64,000 nt of DNA from Enterococcus casseliflavus NBRC 100478 (GCF_001544095.1 NZ_BCPT01000007.1:105804-169803), one strand, 5' to 3'. Counted from the stretch's first letter, positions 1 through 8,483 are shown. The notes: generated by a model not told the origin, from the letters alone. Made by a program: numbers and translations.

Positions 1-509
1 ATCCGATTTTAGCCGCTGTTTTTGGTTTGACCTTAGCTACGAAGCGCACGACAGCTGAACATATTGTCGAGACCACGGATATAGATAAACTGGTCATCGA
101 ACCTTATGCCAATCCATTTAGAGTCTATCCTTTAGGGGAAGATTTTGCCCATTTCATGCACTTGTTTAAAGAAAACCAAACGGCTTGTTATATTCTAAAT
201 ACAGGCTTTTACAAAGGCAAGAAAGTCACGCCTGAAGTCACACTAACATCGATTGAAAAAATTGTGGAAGGCGAGGCTGAATTTAAAAATTTCGGTGGGA
301 TCACCGAAATGAGTTTCCTGCCAGTAACAGGCTTTAAAGTCGATTTTCAAGATGCCTCCTATGTTGCTCATTTAAGAGAGCGGATGCAAGGACGGCTGGA
401 CTTTATTTTGGCTCAAGAGACAGAAAATGATGGCTATAATAAGTTGCCTAAAGAAGTAGCAACGGCAATGGAAAAGGTGATTTCTACATTAAGTGAGCTT
501 CCTAGCTAA
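1..509 (+). CDS. Phosphoenolpyruvate carboxykinase (ATP)-like protein, 3' part only
   Basis: The reading frame is open from the window edge, so this is the C-terminal part of a longer protein whose true start lies upstream. The TTG at 27 has no ribosome site and the frame continues through it (residues PILAAVFGLTLATKRTTAEH before and across it). The segment CYILNTGFYKGKKVT followed by a conserved helix and a hydrophobic strand resembles the C-terminal region of ATP-type PEP carboxykinases as found in lactic acid bacteria, where the reaction interconverts oxaloacetate and PEP. The nucleotide-binding motifs are outside the window, so the assignment rests on C-terminal similarity by eye and is moderate. 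Confidence 0.5.
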   Translation, partial: PILAAVFGLTLATKRTTAEHIVETTDIDKLVIEPYANPFRVYPLGEDFAHFMHLFKENQTACYILNTGFYKGKKVTPEVTLTSIEKIVEGEAEFKNFGGITEMSFLPVTGFKVDFQDASYVAHLRERMQGRLDFILAQETENDGYNKLPKEVATAMEKVISTLSELPS

Positions 510-583
510 TTTAGTTGAATCAAACTTCCGCAAGCGGCTTTTCTTCCTGAAACACTTATTTTGTTAGCCAGAAAGGAGCGAAT

Positions 584-1012
584 ATGAACATTCAGTTTCA
601 CCATATCCAAATCACAGTCAATGATGTAAAAAAAGCAGAAGGCTTTTATGATCAATTATTTGCACTATTAGGTTTTGACCTCCAGAAGAAATATTCTGGG
701 TATTTAGAACATGCCGATATGGAAGTAGTAGAATATATAGGCGATTCATTTGATTTCGGCATTTGTTCCCCACGAAAAGAATGGAAGAACGAGAAAATCG
801 ATTCAAGAAAACCTGGCTCTGTTCAGCACATAGCATTTAAGGCGGAAAGCCGCGAAGTCGTAGATGCGATCTTTCCCAAAATAAAAGCTTTAGGGGTAAA
901 GATCCTTCACGATCGACCAATGGAGTACAAAGAGCGAATCGCCCCTAATTACTATGCCTTATTCTTTGAAAGCCCAGAAGGCATTCGTTTTGAATTATTT
1001 CATTATGCCTGA
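584..1012 (+). CDS. VOC/glyoxalase superfamily protein
   Basis: A 142-residue single-domain protein of the vicinal oxygen chelate fold. The start HHIQITVNDVKKAEGFYDQL is the typical first beta-alpha unit, and the second half repeats it with QHIAFKAESREVVDAI. Likely metal ligands are His6 or His7, His82 and Glu137 in FESPEGIRFELF, so a metal site is plausible. A strong ribosome site (AAAGGAG) lies seven bases before the ATG. Substrate is unknown; the family includes glyoxalases, dioxygenases and thiol-transfer resistance proteins. It is single-copy here with no obvious operon partner. Confidence 0.8.
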   Translation: MNIQFHHIQITVNDVKKAEGFYDQLFALLGFDLQKKYSGYLEHADMEVVEYIGDSFDFGICSPRKEWKNEKIDSRKPGSVQHIAFKAESREVVDAIFPKIKALGVKILHDRPMEYKERIAPNYYALFFESPEGIRFELFHYA

Positions 1013-1350
1013 TTCCTTTTACTAAAAGAGTGGGGCATGAACTTGTTGCGTGAGCGTGTTCCTATTCAGGTGATCTTTCGTTGTGGGGTTCGTATAACCA
1101 TGCGATTTCAGAGACAAACTTTTTTAAAACCTGTCATCAGGAAAACTAGAACACTCTTTTTTTAAAGTACGTCCGTTTGGAAAAAAAACTATTTGATTCC
1201 TAAAATTCATTTGGACAATTCAAAAACAAAAATCTAACACATGTGTTAAAAAACGTTCGAATTTTTATCATTCTAGAAGCGAGTGCACCGTGGGTCAATG
1301 AGGATTATTGGGTTGATTGCACGACACTTAAGAGATGGAGGAAGATCAAT
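1013..1350. other. Intergenic region with a long-range inverted repeat
   Basis: No convincing gene is present. Near the left end AAAAGAGTG (about 1023-1031) is complementary to CACTCTTTT (about 1152-1160), which runs into a T-rich stretch, so the roughly 140-base block could be a structured terminator or a dispersed intergenic repeat. Further right lies a perfect 14-base palindrome (1235-1248). The reading frame of the downstream gene extends back to a GTG at 1243 inside that palindrome, but without a ribosome site, so I treat 1168-1350 as the promoter/leader region of the gene at 1351. Confidence 0.4.
1235..1248. promoter_or_regulatory. Perfect 14-bp palindrome, candidate operator
   Basis: TAACACATGTGTTA reads identically on both strands. 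It lies about 100 bases upstream of the chosen start of the prenyltransferase-repeat gene, in a region without a credible ORF. A symmetric site of this length is typical of a dimeric repressor operator, but no cognate regulator is evident next to it. Confidence 0.4.
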
Positions 1351-2181
1351 ATGGATCAGAGGGTTCAGCAAGACATCGAAGCAATCATTTCCCATCAATA
1401 TGATCATGGCGCCGATTTATGGTCGACGCCAGACCATAAATTACTAAAAGGAGCACCCTTTACGACCTTAGAAAGTCCTCTTTATTTACTTGAACTTGGC
1501 ATGTCACGTGAGGAGAACTTATTAAAAGAGACAGCCGCATTGATCTTTCAAGGATGGAGAGAAGACGGCAGATTTAAAATTTCTCCGTCAGGGGGGATCT
1601 ATCCATGTCATACGGCATTGGCTTTGCGAACGCTGTGTGCTCTTGGTTACACAAGGGACCAGAGGCTGCAACAGACCTTTCACTATTTTCTTGCTACTCA
1701 GGAAGCAGATGGCGGCTGGAAGTGCAATAAGTATAGTTTTGGTCGCGGCCCTGAGACCCACTTTTCCACGCCAATGACGACGTTAACGGTCCTTGATGCT
1801 TTTCGCTATACTCATGATCGTGAACAAATGGAAACGCTTAAGCAAGCAAGCGAATTTTTGCTTGCTCATTGGGAGATCCGTCAGCCAATCAGTCCCTGTC
1901 ATTATGGGATGGGTACATTATTTATGCAGACAGAATATCCCTTTAGAGGATACAATCTTTTTTATTATCTGTATGTCTTGTCTTTTTATCCTTCTGCTAG
2001 AAAAGACGCACGATTTTTGGAGGCTTTGCAGCAGTTTGAATCGAAAGTTAAAAATGGCAATGTCATTGTAGAACGGGTTGTACCAAAACTGGGGAAACTG
2101 AATTTTTGCCAAAAAGGGCATATCAGTCCCTTTGCCACTCAGCGTTACCAAGAAATTCTTGCTCGATTGGCAGAGGATTGA
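1351..2181 (+). CDS. Prenyltransferase/squalene-cyclase-like alpha-alpha toroid protein
   Basis: A 276-residue protein with repeats of the prenyltransferase and squalene oxidase type. The clearest is QEADGGWKCN, a QW-like motif around residue 135, preceded by helical pairs such as GIYPCHTALALRTLCALGY. The protein is soluble, with no signal peptide or membrane segment, and is half the size of a true triterpene cyclase; it lacks an obvious DXDD catalytic motif. The ATG at 1351 was chosen because GGAGGAAG lies just before it, whereas the upstream GTG at 1243 has no ribosome site and sits in a palindrome. Function is unknown. It lies 108 bases upstream of a Bce-type module on the same strand. Confidence 0.65.
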   Translation: MDQRVQQDIEAIISHQYDHGADLWSTPDHKLLKGAPFTTLESPLYLLELGMSREENLLKETAALIFQGWREDGRFKISPSGGIYPCHTALALRTLCALGYTRDQRLQQTFHYFLATQEADGGWKCNKYSFGRGPETHFSTPMTTLTVLDAFRYTHDREQMETLKQASEFLLAHWEIRQPISPCHYGMGTLFMQTEYPFRGYNLFYYLYVLSFYPSARKDARFLEALQQFESKVKNGNVIVERVVPKLGKLNFCQKGHISPFATQRYQEILARLAED

Positions 2182-2289
2182 GGAAAAAACAGTCCTTTGA
2201 AAGGTTCCTCTCATCTAGACGATTCTTTTTCTTTTCTGGTACACTGTCTGTAAAGAAGCAAGTGATTAATCAACAGAGAGGAGAAAGAC

Positions 2290-2982
2290 ATGCAAAAAAT
2301 ATATCTTGTTGAAGATGATGCAACGATCGTCTCTGTTCTAGCAGAATATTTGCAGCAATGGGGGTACGAATGTGTTTCTGCGAAGAATTTTGCTAGCATC
2401 TTGCAAGAGTTTCATGAGATCAAACCGGATCTCGTTCTTTTAGATATTTCACTGCCTTATTACAACGGGTATCATTGGTGCCAAGAAATTCGCAAGACGT
2501 CAGAAGTGCCGATCATTTTCCTTTCGTCGATGGATCAACAGATGAATCAGATCATGGCGATGAACATGGGAGCAGATGATTATTTAACAAAACCCTTTGA
2601 TTTAGCCTTCGTTTTGGCAAAAATCCAAGCATTGCTGCGGCGCAGCTATCAGTATAGCCACCAACAAGCGCTGACCTTTGAGATAGGGCAAGTAACCTTT
2701 TATCCCACAGAAAATGTATTAAAAAAACAGGGGGAACAGTTGCCACTGTCTCCAAATGAAGCTCGGATTCTTTCCTTGCTTTTGCAGCATCGAGGGAAGA
2801 TCGTAGCCAAAGAGACCATCATTGAAATGCTCTGGAATAGTGAAGAATTCATCGATAATAACACATTAGCGGTCAATATGACCCGCTTGCGAAAAAAATT
2901 AAGCCAGATCGAACTATCCGATTTGATCCAGACGGTAAAGAATAAAGGGTATTTGATAGAAAAGGAACACGCCTATGACTAA
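2290..2982 (+). CDS. OmpR-family response regulator (BceR-like)
   Basis: A 230-residue DNA-binding response regulator. The receiver domain (residues 1-118) has the acidic pair Glu8/Asp9/Asp10, the phosphoacceptor Asp52 in LVLLDISLP and Lys101 in DYLTKPF. The C-terminal half (about 130-228) is a winged helix with NTLAVNMTRLRKKL as recognition helix. It overlaps the next gene by 8 bases, so regulator and sensor are translationally coupled. Followed by a histidine kinase with a short sensor and an ABC transporter, it fits the Bce-type peptide-antibiotic detoxification system in which the transporter itself senses the drug. The ATG has GAGAGGAG upstream. Confidence 0.9.
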   Translation: MQKIYLVEDDATIVSVLAEYLQQWGYECVSAKNFASILQEFHEIKPDLVLLDISLPYYNGYHWCQEIRKTSEVPIIFLSSMDQQMNQIMAMNMGADDYLTKPFDLAFVLAKIQALLRRSYQYSHQQALTFEIGQVTFYPTENVLKKQGEQLPLSPNEARILSLLLQHRGKIVAKETIIEMLWNSEEFIDNNTLAVNMTRLRKKLSQIELSDLIQTVKNKGYLIEKEHAYD

Positions 2983-3958
2983 CGTGAAAGAATATTTCGT
3001 CCTTTATGGAAAGTTTTATCTCGTTTACCTGCTGTTTAGTGCGGGCCTATTTGGGCTATTCTTTCTCCACAGCCTTTCGTTGGAGCCCTTCATTGACTAT
3101 GTGGTCTTTTCAGGGGTGATCTTAGGGGGACTTTCCCTTTTTCATTATTTTCGTTACGCACAAAAAAGAAAGCAGCTGCAGCATTTATTAAGAAAAGAAC
3201 GTATGACGGAAGCGGCGTTGGCGTTCTTGCCTGCCACTCGAAATCGTTTAGAAGACGAATACCAAGCCCTTCTTAAACAATTGGCAAGAGAAAAAACCAC
3301 TTCTGATTACAAGGCAGCGTTAAAAAATGAAGAAATTTATGAAGATTTCGGCTTGTGGCTTCATCAAATCAAAACGCCTCTAGCTGCGCTGGATCTTTTG
3401 GTCCAAAGCGATTCGTTGTCACCGACGGAGGTCAAAGCGGAATTATTTAAGGTGAATGATTACTTGCAAATGATGTTGAATTATTTGCGACAAAATTTAG
3501 CGAATGAAGATTTTGTCTTTGAGTCGATTGCTTTAGCGCCCCTCGTTCGTCAAACGATCAAAAAGTATGCCTTGTTTTTCTCGAAAAAGAATCTGCAACT
3601 GGACATGGCGGTGGATTTGACGGTGACATCCGATCGAAAGTGGCTCGTTTTTATTTTTGAACAGGTTCTTTTCAACAGCTTGAAGTATACCGAAACCGGT
3701 GCCATTAACGTTTTCACTAAAGACAATGCCTTGGTGATTCAAGATAGCGGCATTGGTATTCGTAAGGAAGACTTGCCAAGGGTGTTTGAGAAAGGATATA
3801 CGGGACAAAATGGTCGCTTTCAGCAACGAGCGAGCGGGCTAGGCTTATATATGAGTCAACAAGCGGCTGAAAAAATCGGCTGCCGTTTAGCGATTGATTC
3901 TGAAGTGGGACAGGGAACCATCGTCACACTTCATTTTCCCACCACAAATAACCGATAG
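2975..3958 (+). CDS. Intramembrane-sensing histidine kinase (BceS-like)
   Basis: A 327-residue membrane sensor kinase. Two membrane segments (about 12-32 and 40-58) are separated by only a few external residues, the hallmark of intramembrane-sensing kinases that read their partner ABC permease rather than a ligand. The phosphorylated His130 is in WLHQIKTPL, and the ATPase domain shows VIQDSGIGI and the G box GLGLYM. There is no HAMP domain. The ATG overlaps the end of the regulator gene. A strong hairpin with a T-run directly after the stop separates the two-component pair from the transporter genes. Confidence 0.9.
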   Translation: MTNVKEYFVLYGKFYLVYLLFSAGLFGLFFLHSLSLEPFIDYVVFSGVILGGLSLFHYFRYAQKRKQLQHLLRKERMTEAALAFLPATRNRLEDEYQALLKQLAREKTTSDYKAALKNEEIYEDFGLWLHQIKTPLAALDLLVQSDSLSPTEVKAELFKVNDYLQMMLNYLRQNLANEDFVFESIALAPLVRQTIKKYALFFSKKNLQLDMAVDLTVTSDRKWLVFIFEQVLFNSLKYTETGAINVFTKDNALVIQDSGIGIRKEDLPRVFEKGYTGQNGRFQQRASGLGLYMSQQAAEKIGCRLAIDSEVGQGTIVTLHFPTTNNR

Positions 3959-3994
3959 CCGCAAACTTTCAACACTGTAAGTTTGCGGTTTTTA
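3959..3994 (+). terminator. Rho-independent terminator after the kinase gene
   Basis: Perfect 10-base stem CCGCAAACTT / AAGTTTGCGG with a 10-base loop, followed by TTTTTATTG. It separates the regulator/kinase genes from the ABC genes, which suggests that the transporter has its own promoter in 3995-4050. Confidence 0.85.
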
Positions 3995-4051
3995 TTGTAA
4001 GTCGCTTTTTTCTGCCAGTCAGCTTATTCTAAAAAGGAAGGAGGGAACAAG

Positions 4052-4810
4052 ATGACACTTTTAAACATTCAACAAGTAAAAAAAATCTATCAAAGCCAGC
4101 TGAACGGACAACCCGTTGAAGCGTTGAAAAATATTACCTTTATGGTAGAAGAAGGGGAATATGTCGCTATCATGGGGGAATCAGGTTCGGGAAAGAGTAC
4201 GCTGCTGAACTTGATGGCGACGTTAGACCAACCGACAGCGGGTGAAATGCAGCTGAATGGCATCGATCTGACCACGATCAAAGAAAAAGACGCAGCGAGT
4301 TTTCGACGGGATCACTTAGGCTTTGTTTTTCAAGACTTTAATTTATTGGACACCTTTTCGGTAAAAGACAATATTTTATTGCCATTAGTTTTATCGAAAG
4401 TTTCCGTCAAACAAATGGAAAAGCAGCTTCAGCCTATCGTACAAACTTTAGGGATCGCCGATTTATTGCAGCACTATCCGTATGAATTGTCTGGTGGACA
4501 AAAACAACGAGTTGCTGTCGCACGAGCGATCATCACAAAACCAGAACTGCTATTAGCAGATGAGGCAACCGGAGCGCTGGATTCGAAAACCTCTGATCAA
4601 CTACTGACATTATTTCAACAGATCAATCAAAATGGACAGACGATCGTGATGGTCACTCACAGTTCGATCGCAGCCAGTCGCGCACAACGCGTCTTGTTTA
4701 TCAAAGACGGGTATGTGTTTCACCAGCTGTATCGAGGGGATCGCAGCAATACCGCTTTTCTAGAAGCAATAGCCGAAACAATGACTGCTGTCTTTGCAAA
4801 GGAGGAGTAA
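4052..4810 (+). CDS. ABC transporter ATPase (BceA-like, MacB/LolD family)
   Basis: A 252-residue ABC ATPase. Walker A GESGSGKST is at 42-50, the signature LSGGQ at 146-150 and Walker B LLLADEATGALDS ends around 177, the ADEATGALD form typical of MacB/LolD/BceA ATPases that drive FtsX-type permeases. The ribosome site GGAGGG is well placed before the ATG. It lies 3 bases from the permease gene. With the upstream two-component genes this forms a Bce module that confers resistance to cell-wall-targeting peptides such as bacitracin; the actual drug cannot be read from the sequence. Confidence 0.92.
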   Translation: MTLLNIQQVKKIYQSQLNGQPVEALKNITFMVEEGEYVAIMGESGSGKSTLLNLMATLDQPTAGEMQLNGIDLTTIKEKDAASFRRDHLGFVFQDFNLLDTFSVKDNILLPLVLSKVSVKQMEKQLQPIVQTLGIADLLQHYPYELSGGQKQRVAVARAIITKPELLLADEATGALDSKTSDQLLTLFQQINQNGQTIVMVTHSSIAASRAQRVLFIKDGYVFHQLYRGDRSNTAFLEAIAETMTAVFAKEE

Positions 4811-4813
4811 CCA

Positions 4814-6787
4814 ATGTTCTTTCAAAAAATCGCCTTCTCCAATTTGCGTAAAAATGCCAAAGCTTACACACCCTTTTTATTATCTATGAGTTTCTTGGTG
4901 GCTGTTTTGATGATGACGCAAATCATCGTGAACAATCCGGGAATGAAGGAACTTCCTAGTAGTCAAAGCGCCATCTTCATGTTTCGTTTAGGAAATATCA
5001 TCCTCATGATTTTTGCGGCGATCTTTTCCTTTTACACCAATAACTTTTTGATCAAGCAGCGAAAAAAAGAATTTGGTCTCTACAATGTTTTAGGACTAGG
5101 AAAACGTGAGATAGCCTTCGTGGTCTTTTGGGAACTCTTTTACAGTTTTCTCATTAGCCTTGCCGCCGGACTGATCAGTGGCTTATTGTTTGCACGATTA
5201 GGATTTTTGATACTGAAGAAAATCTTAGCCGTAGGCGAGTTCTTTGTCTTCAAACTGTCATTTGAGAGTATTGGCTTGGTGATCCTGTATTTTATGTTCG
5301 TCTTTGGTTGTTTATTTTTATTTGACATACTGCAAGTACGCAAAACCAATCCACTTCAATTACTGCAGGGAAGCAAGCGAAATGAAAAAGAACCACGAGC
5401 AAAAGGTATTTTGGCACTATTAGGTGTCCTATGCTTAGTGGCAGGCTATACGATCTCTGTGACGATCAAGTCGCCCATCAGTGCATTAGGCCTGTTCTTT
5501 GTCGCCGTCGTCCTCGTAATCTTGGCTACCTATTTGTTGTTTATTGCGGGCAGTATCAAAGCATTGCAATTTTTAAGAAAACGAACGACCTATTATTATC
5601 AAACGACCCATTTTATCAATGTCTCTACCATGTTGTATCGGATGAAGCAAAATGCGGCTGGTTTAGCAAGCATTTGTATTTTATCAACGATGGTGTTAGT
5701 GACCGTTGCTACGACCGCCAGTCTTTATTTTGGACAAAAGAATGTGATCGAAACCCGTTTTCCTTACGATGTTCAAATTGAGTCAGCGGCTGATTCCCAG
5801 CAAATCAACACAGCAATTAATGGACTTGAAGAGAAGCTAACGATCAAAGAGCGCCAGCAAGTCACTACAACAAGACCGTTGCTTTTTACCTTTGAGGAAC
5901 CAAATTTTGTTCCCTCAACCACTTTTGAAGAAAATAGCGGTAGTTTAGATAAAGCCGTGTATCTTATTTTTCTTACCAGTTCTGAATACCATGAAATCAC
6001 AGGGAAAACAGGACCCGCTGACGACGAACTATTCGTTTTTCCTGCCACCTGGACGCATCAAGCGTTACCAGAAAAGACGACGATCGATGATCGTCAATTT
6101 CGCTTGCGGGAATTGAAAGAACTGCCAACATTCACGAAAACAGAAAACCCCGTTCAGCATCTTGTTCTCGTGGTGGATGATCAGTGGCTTGCCGAAAAGC
6201 TAAGCTCTTGGTATCAAAACGAAGAGTTTCAACTTTACCAGCAACCAGTGACAACAACAGTCTTTAATTTTCAAGCAGCAGAAGCAAGCGATCGCGAAGC
6301 CATCGCAAAAGAGATTCGCAGCGAACTTCTAGCAGCAGATGCTCATGCGAGCGTTCAGTCAAAAGATCTTTTTGAAGTTCAAACAAAAACCTTTACAGGT
6401 GGCTTCTTCTTCTTAGGCTTGATTTTTGGTGTGATCTTTATTTTAGCTGCTGCATTGATCATTTATTATAAACAAGTTTCCGAAGGGATGGAGGACAAAG
6501 AACGTTTCGAGATCTTGCAAAAAGTTGGGTTAAGCCATAAGGAAGTCAAGCAAGTGATCCAGCAGCAAGTTTTGATGATCTTCTCATTTCCTTTGGTGGC
6601 AGCGATCATCCATTTGGCGTTTGCTTTACCAATGATTCGAAAATTACTGATTCTTTTTGGTCTGACGGATCGTAACTTATTGATTACGGTAACGATTATT
6701 TCTGTCCTGTTGTTTACAATGATTTATCTGCTGGTGTATTTCATCACCGCAAGAGTCTACTATCGATTGGTGGAGCGCAAACAGTAG
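4814..6787 (+). CDS. FtsX-family ABC permease (BceB-like)
   Basis: A 657-residue permease with the BceB architecture: an N-terminal membrane helix, three further helices (to about residue 180), further helices (about 195-320), a large extracellular domain of roughly 200 residues (about 325-525), and three C-terminal helices. FtsX signatures are KQRKKEFGLYNVLGLGKREI near the first helix pair and ERFEILQKVGLSHKEV near the end. The large external domain is the presumed peptide-sensing part in this family. The start ATG has AAGGAGGAG upstream, overlapping the end of the ATPase gene. Confidence 0.9.
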   Translation: MFFQKIAFSNLRKNAKAYTPFLLSMSFLVAVLMMTQIIVNNPGMKELPSSQSAIFMFRLGNIILMIFAAIFSFYTNNFLIKQRKKEFGLYNVLGLGKREIAFVVFWELFYSFLISLAAGLISGLLFARLGFLILKKILAVGEFFVFKLSFESIGLVILYFMFVFGCLFLFDILQVRKTNPLQLLQGSKRNEKEPRAKGILALLGVLCLVAGYTISVTIKSPISALGLFFVAVVLVILATYLLFIAGSIKALQFLRKRTTYYYQTTHFINVSTMLYRMKQNAAGLASICILSTMVLVTVATTASLYFGQKNVIETRFPYDVQIESAADSQQINTAINGLEEKLTIKERQQVTTTRPLLFTFEEPNFVPSTTFEENSGSLDKAVYLIFLTSSEYHEITGKTGPADDELFVFPATWTHQALPEKTTIDDRQFRLRELKELPTFTKTENPVQHLVLVVDDQWLAEKLSSWYQNEEFQLYQQPVTTTVFNFQAAEASDREAIAKEIRSELLAADAHASVQSKDLFEVQTKTFTGGFFFLGLIFGVIFILAAALIIYYKQVSEGMEDKERFEILQKVGLSHKEVKQVIQQQVLMIFSFPLVAAIIHLAFALPMIRKLLILFGLTDRNLLITVTIISVLLFTMIYLLVYFITARVYYRLVERKQ

Positions 6788-6870
6788 AGGATGGACAAAT
6801 GTTATTTTGTCAGACGATAGCTAGATGGATTAGTCGTCACCGCCAAGAGCTACAAAAAAATAAAATGTAA

Positions 6871-6957
6871 GAACACCTCATCCATGAAGCGACGCTCAAA
6901 AGTTAGAATTTTTGGTCTAACAGTTTGGAATCACTACATGATTGAGGTGTTTTTTTG
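6871..6957 (+). terminator. Large nested hairpin terminator
   Basis: Outer stem AACACCTCA (6872-6880) pairs with TGAGGTGTT (6943-6951), followed by a T-run. Inside lies a second perfect stem GTTAGA/TCTAAC (6902-6907, 6916-6921). The size and the nested second stem are unusual for a simple terminator, so it may also be a copy of a dispersed intergenic element. Confidence 0.7.
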
Positions 6958-6989
6958 ATAGGCACGCCCGCTAGCCCACTTTTTTAGAG

Positions 6990-7018
6990 TTGAAAAAAAG
7001 CCTTAGGTGACCTATAGT
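6990..7018 (+). promoter_or_regulatory. Sigma-A-type promoter for the M23 gene
   Basis: TTGAAA (6990-6995), 17-base spacer, TATAGT (7013-7018). It is well placed about 90 bases before the start of the M23 peptidase gene. Confidence 0.6.
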
Positions 7019-7110
7019 GAAAAGGAGTAAAGCACGGGTATAGAGTGCCGCGCGATTGATAGTCATTTCAAAATAAGAGAGATCATGTGATCCAAAAAGG
7101 AGAAAGCCTT

Positions 7111-7803
7111 ATGAAAGAGCAGCCGATAACCATTGGATTCCCCTTAAGAGGTGAGTGGCTTGCGCCGACTACACCAGCCGAGAAGATTCCTAGCCATGGT
7201 ACCGATCGAATGGGGTTGCGTTATGCCTTTGATTTTTTACAAGTTAATTTTGAGGGGAAAACCAAAGCTTTTCATAATCGAAGCTTTCTGCGCTATTTCT
7301 TCTTAGGGGTTCCGCTGGAGAGCTGTTATTGTTGGGGCGAAAAAATCTATGCGCCTTGTGATGGCGAAGTAATTGTTGCAAGAGATGGCTATCGGGAACG
7401 GAAAATCGTTCACTGGATCAGAGATTTTTCGATCGCTATAAAAAATGGTTTGTTTTTTAATGAACAGAAAGATGATTATCAACAAATAGCTGGCAACTAC
7501 ATTGTGATAAAAGCTTCTGAGGGCGTTTATATGGCATTTGTCCATCTGCAAAAAGGATCTGTCACTGTCTCCGTAGGACAAAACATCACCAAAGGGATGG
7601 TGATCGGAAACGTTGGCCATTCAGGAAATTCGACTTCGCCTCATCTGCATTTTCAAGTGATGGACACAAGTGATATCGCTCATGCGAAAGGTCTTCCTTG
7701 CCGCTTTGAAGAATATGAAGTGTACCAAGAAGGGGGATGGACAAAGGTGCAGAATCGGATACCAGGAAGTACGGATCGGATACGATTGTTGAAGGGAGAC
7801 TAA
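7111..7803 (+). CDS. M23-type (LytM-like) metallopeptidase-domain protein without signal peptide
   Basis: A 230-residue protein with an M23 domain. The zinc-site signature PHLHF is clear in GNSTSPHLHFQVMD near residue 180, with an upstream His in AFVHLQKG, and a possible first ligand pair in SHGTD near residue 30. The glycine-rich strands IYAPCDGEVIVA and GNYIVIKASEGVYMAFVH are typical. No signal peptide or membrane anchor is seen, so secretion by the usual route is doubtful. The ATG at 7111 follows AAAAGGAG at a good distance; the GTG at 7087 lacks a site. It could cleave peptidoglycan or serve another zinc-dependent role. Confidence 0.8.
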   Translation: MKEQPITIGFPLRGEWLAPTTPAEKIPSHGTDRMGLRYAFDFLQVNFEGKTKAFHNRSFLRYFFLGVPLESCYCWGEKIYAPCDGEVIVARDGYRERKIVHWIRDFSIAIKNGLFFNEQKDDYQQIAGNYIVIKASEGVYMAFVHLQKGSVTVSVGQNITKGMVIGNVGHSGNSTSPHLHFQVMDTSDIAHAKGLPCRFEEYEVYQEGGWTKVQNRIPGSTDRIRLLKGD

Positions 7804-7946
7804 GGACCAGATTTGAAACATTCGCATCAGGGCTTGTAGGATGCTCAAAAGAAAAAACGTTTAAAAGTCTTTGGACTTCTTTTAAGTACGTGAAATAATC
7901 TTAGGTTTTCAAAATTTGTGAAGAAAATGAAATGCAGGGAGAACAA

Positions 7947-8483
7947 ATGAATCATTTACCCAATATCCTTACCACTTCTCGACTGATTCTCGCACCACTT
8001 TTACTATTCCTTCAGCCAATGTCTGGCTGGTTTTGGCTGCTCTATTCCTATTGTTTTTTAAGCGACCTCGTCGATGGGCTGCTTGCAAGAAGGATGAATC
8101 TTACGAGTGAGGTGGGTGCCTTACTAGATAGTTTCGCAGATGTAAGCTTTTTTCTCGCAGTTTTTCTTTCTTTTCTACCACAGTTGTTGGCGGCTCATAC
8201 ACTTTGGGTCTGGCTACTAGTAATTGCTATGATTCGTTTTGTCAGTTATCTGATTGGCTATGTAAAATATCGGTCTTTTAGTAGTCTGCATACATGGCTC
8301 AACAAAGCAGTCGGTTTTCTTTTAGGTAGTTTCCCATTGCTGCTCATGGTGAGTCATGCAAAAATTGTTGTCTTGATTTTGGGGACCATCGCCACTGTTT
8401 CCGCATTAGAAGAATTGCTGATAACGATCCTCTCAAAAAATCTGGATAGAAATCAAAAATCGATATTCGAAAGTTTTAAGTAA
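7947..8483 (+). CDS. CDP-alcohol phosphatidyltransferase family protein
   Basis: A 178-residue membrane protein with the full family signature DGX2ARX8GX3DX3D: Asp43, Gly44, Ala47, Arg48, Gly57, Asp61 and Asp65. Hydrophobic segments flank the motif. The family transfers a phosphate-linked head group from a CDP-alcohol (phosphatidylglycerophosphate, cardiolipin or phosphatidylinositol type synthesis). The start is NHLPNILTTSRLILAP, very like PgsA, but as a short accessory copy it is not necessarily the housekeeping enzyme. The ATG at 7947 was chosen because AGGGAG lies seven bases before it; an in-frame ATG at 7932 lacks a site. Confidence 0.85.
   Translation: MNHLPNILTTSRLILAPLLLFLQPMSGWFWLLYSYCFLSDLVDGLLARRMNLTSEVGALLDSFADVSFFLAVFLSFLPQLLAAHTLWVWLLVIAMIRFVSYLIGYVKYRSFSSLHTWLNKAVGFLLGSFPLLLMVSHAKIVVLILGTIATVSALEELLITILSKNLDRNQKSIFESFK

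Larger units (their letters stand above)
6788..7110. other. Intergenic region with hairpin terminator and promoter
   Basis: No gene is visible. The region holds the nested hairpin at 6871-6957 that ends the Bce operon and a promoter at 6990-7018 for the next gene. The frame of the downstream gene extends to a GTG at 7087 without its own ribosome site. Confidence 0.6.

Noticed and set aside
515..545. CCGC/GCGG hairpin after the first gene
   Set aside because: Four base pairs with a two-base loop and only a weak T-run; too weak to call a terminator.
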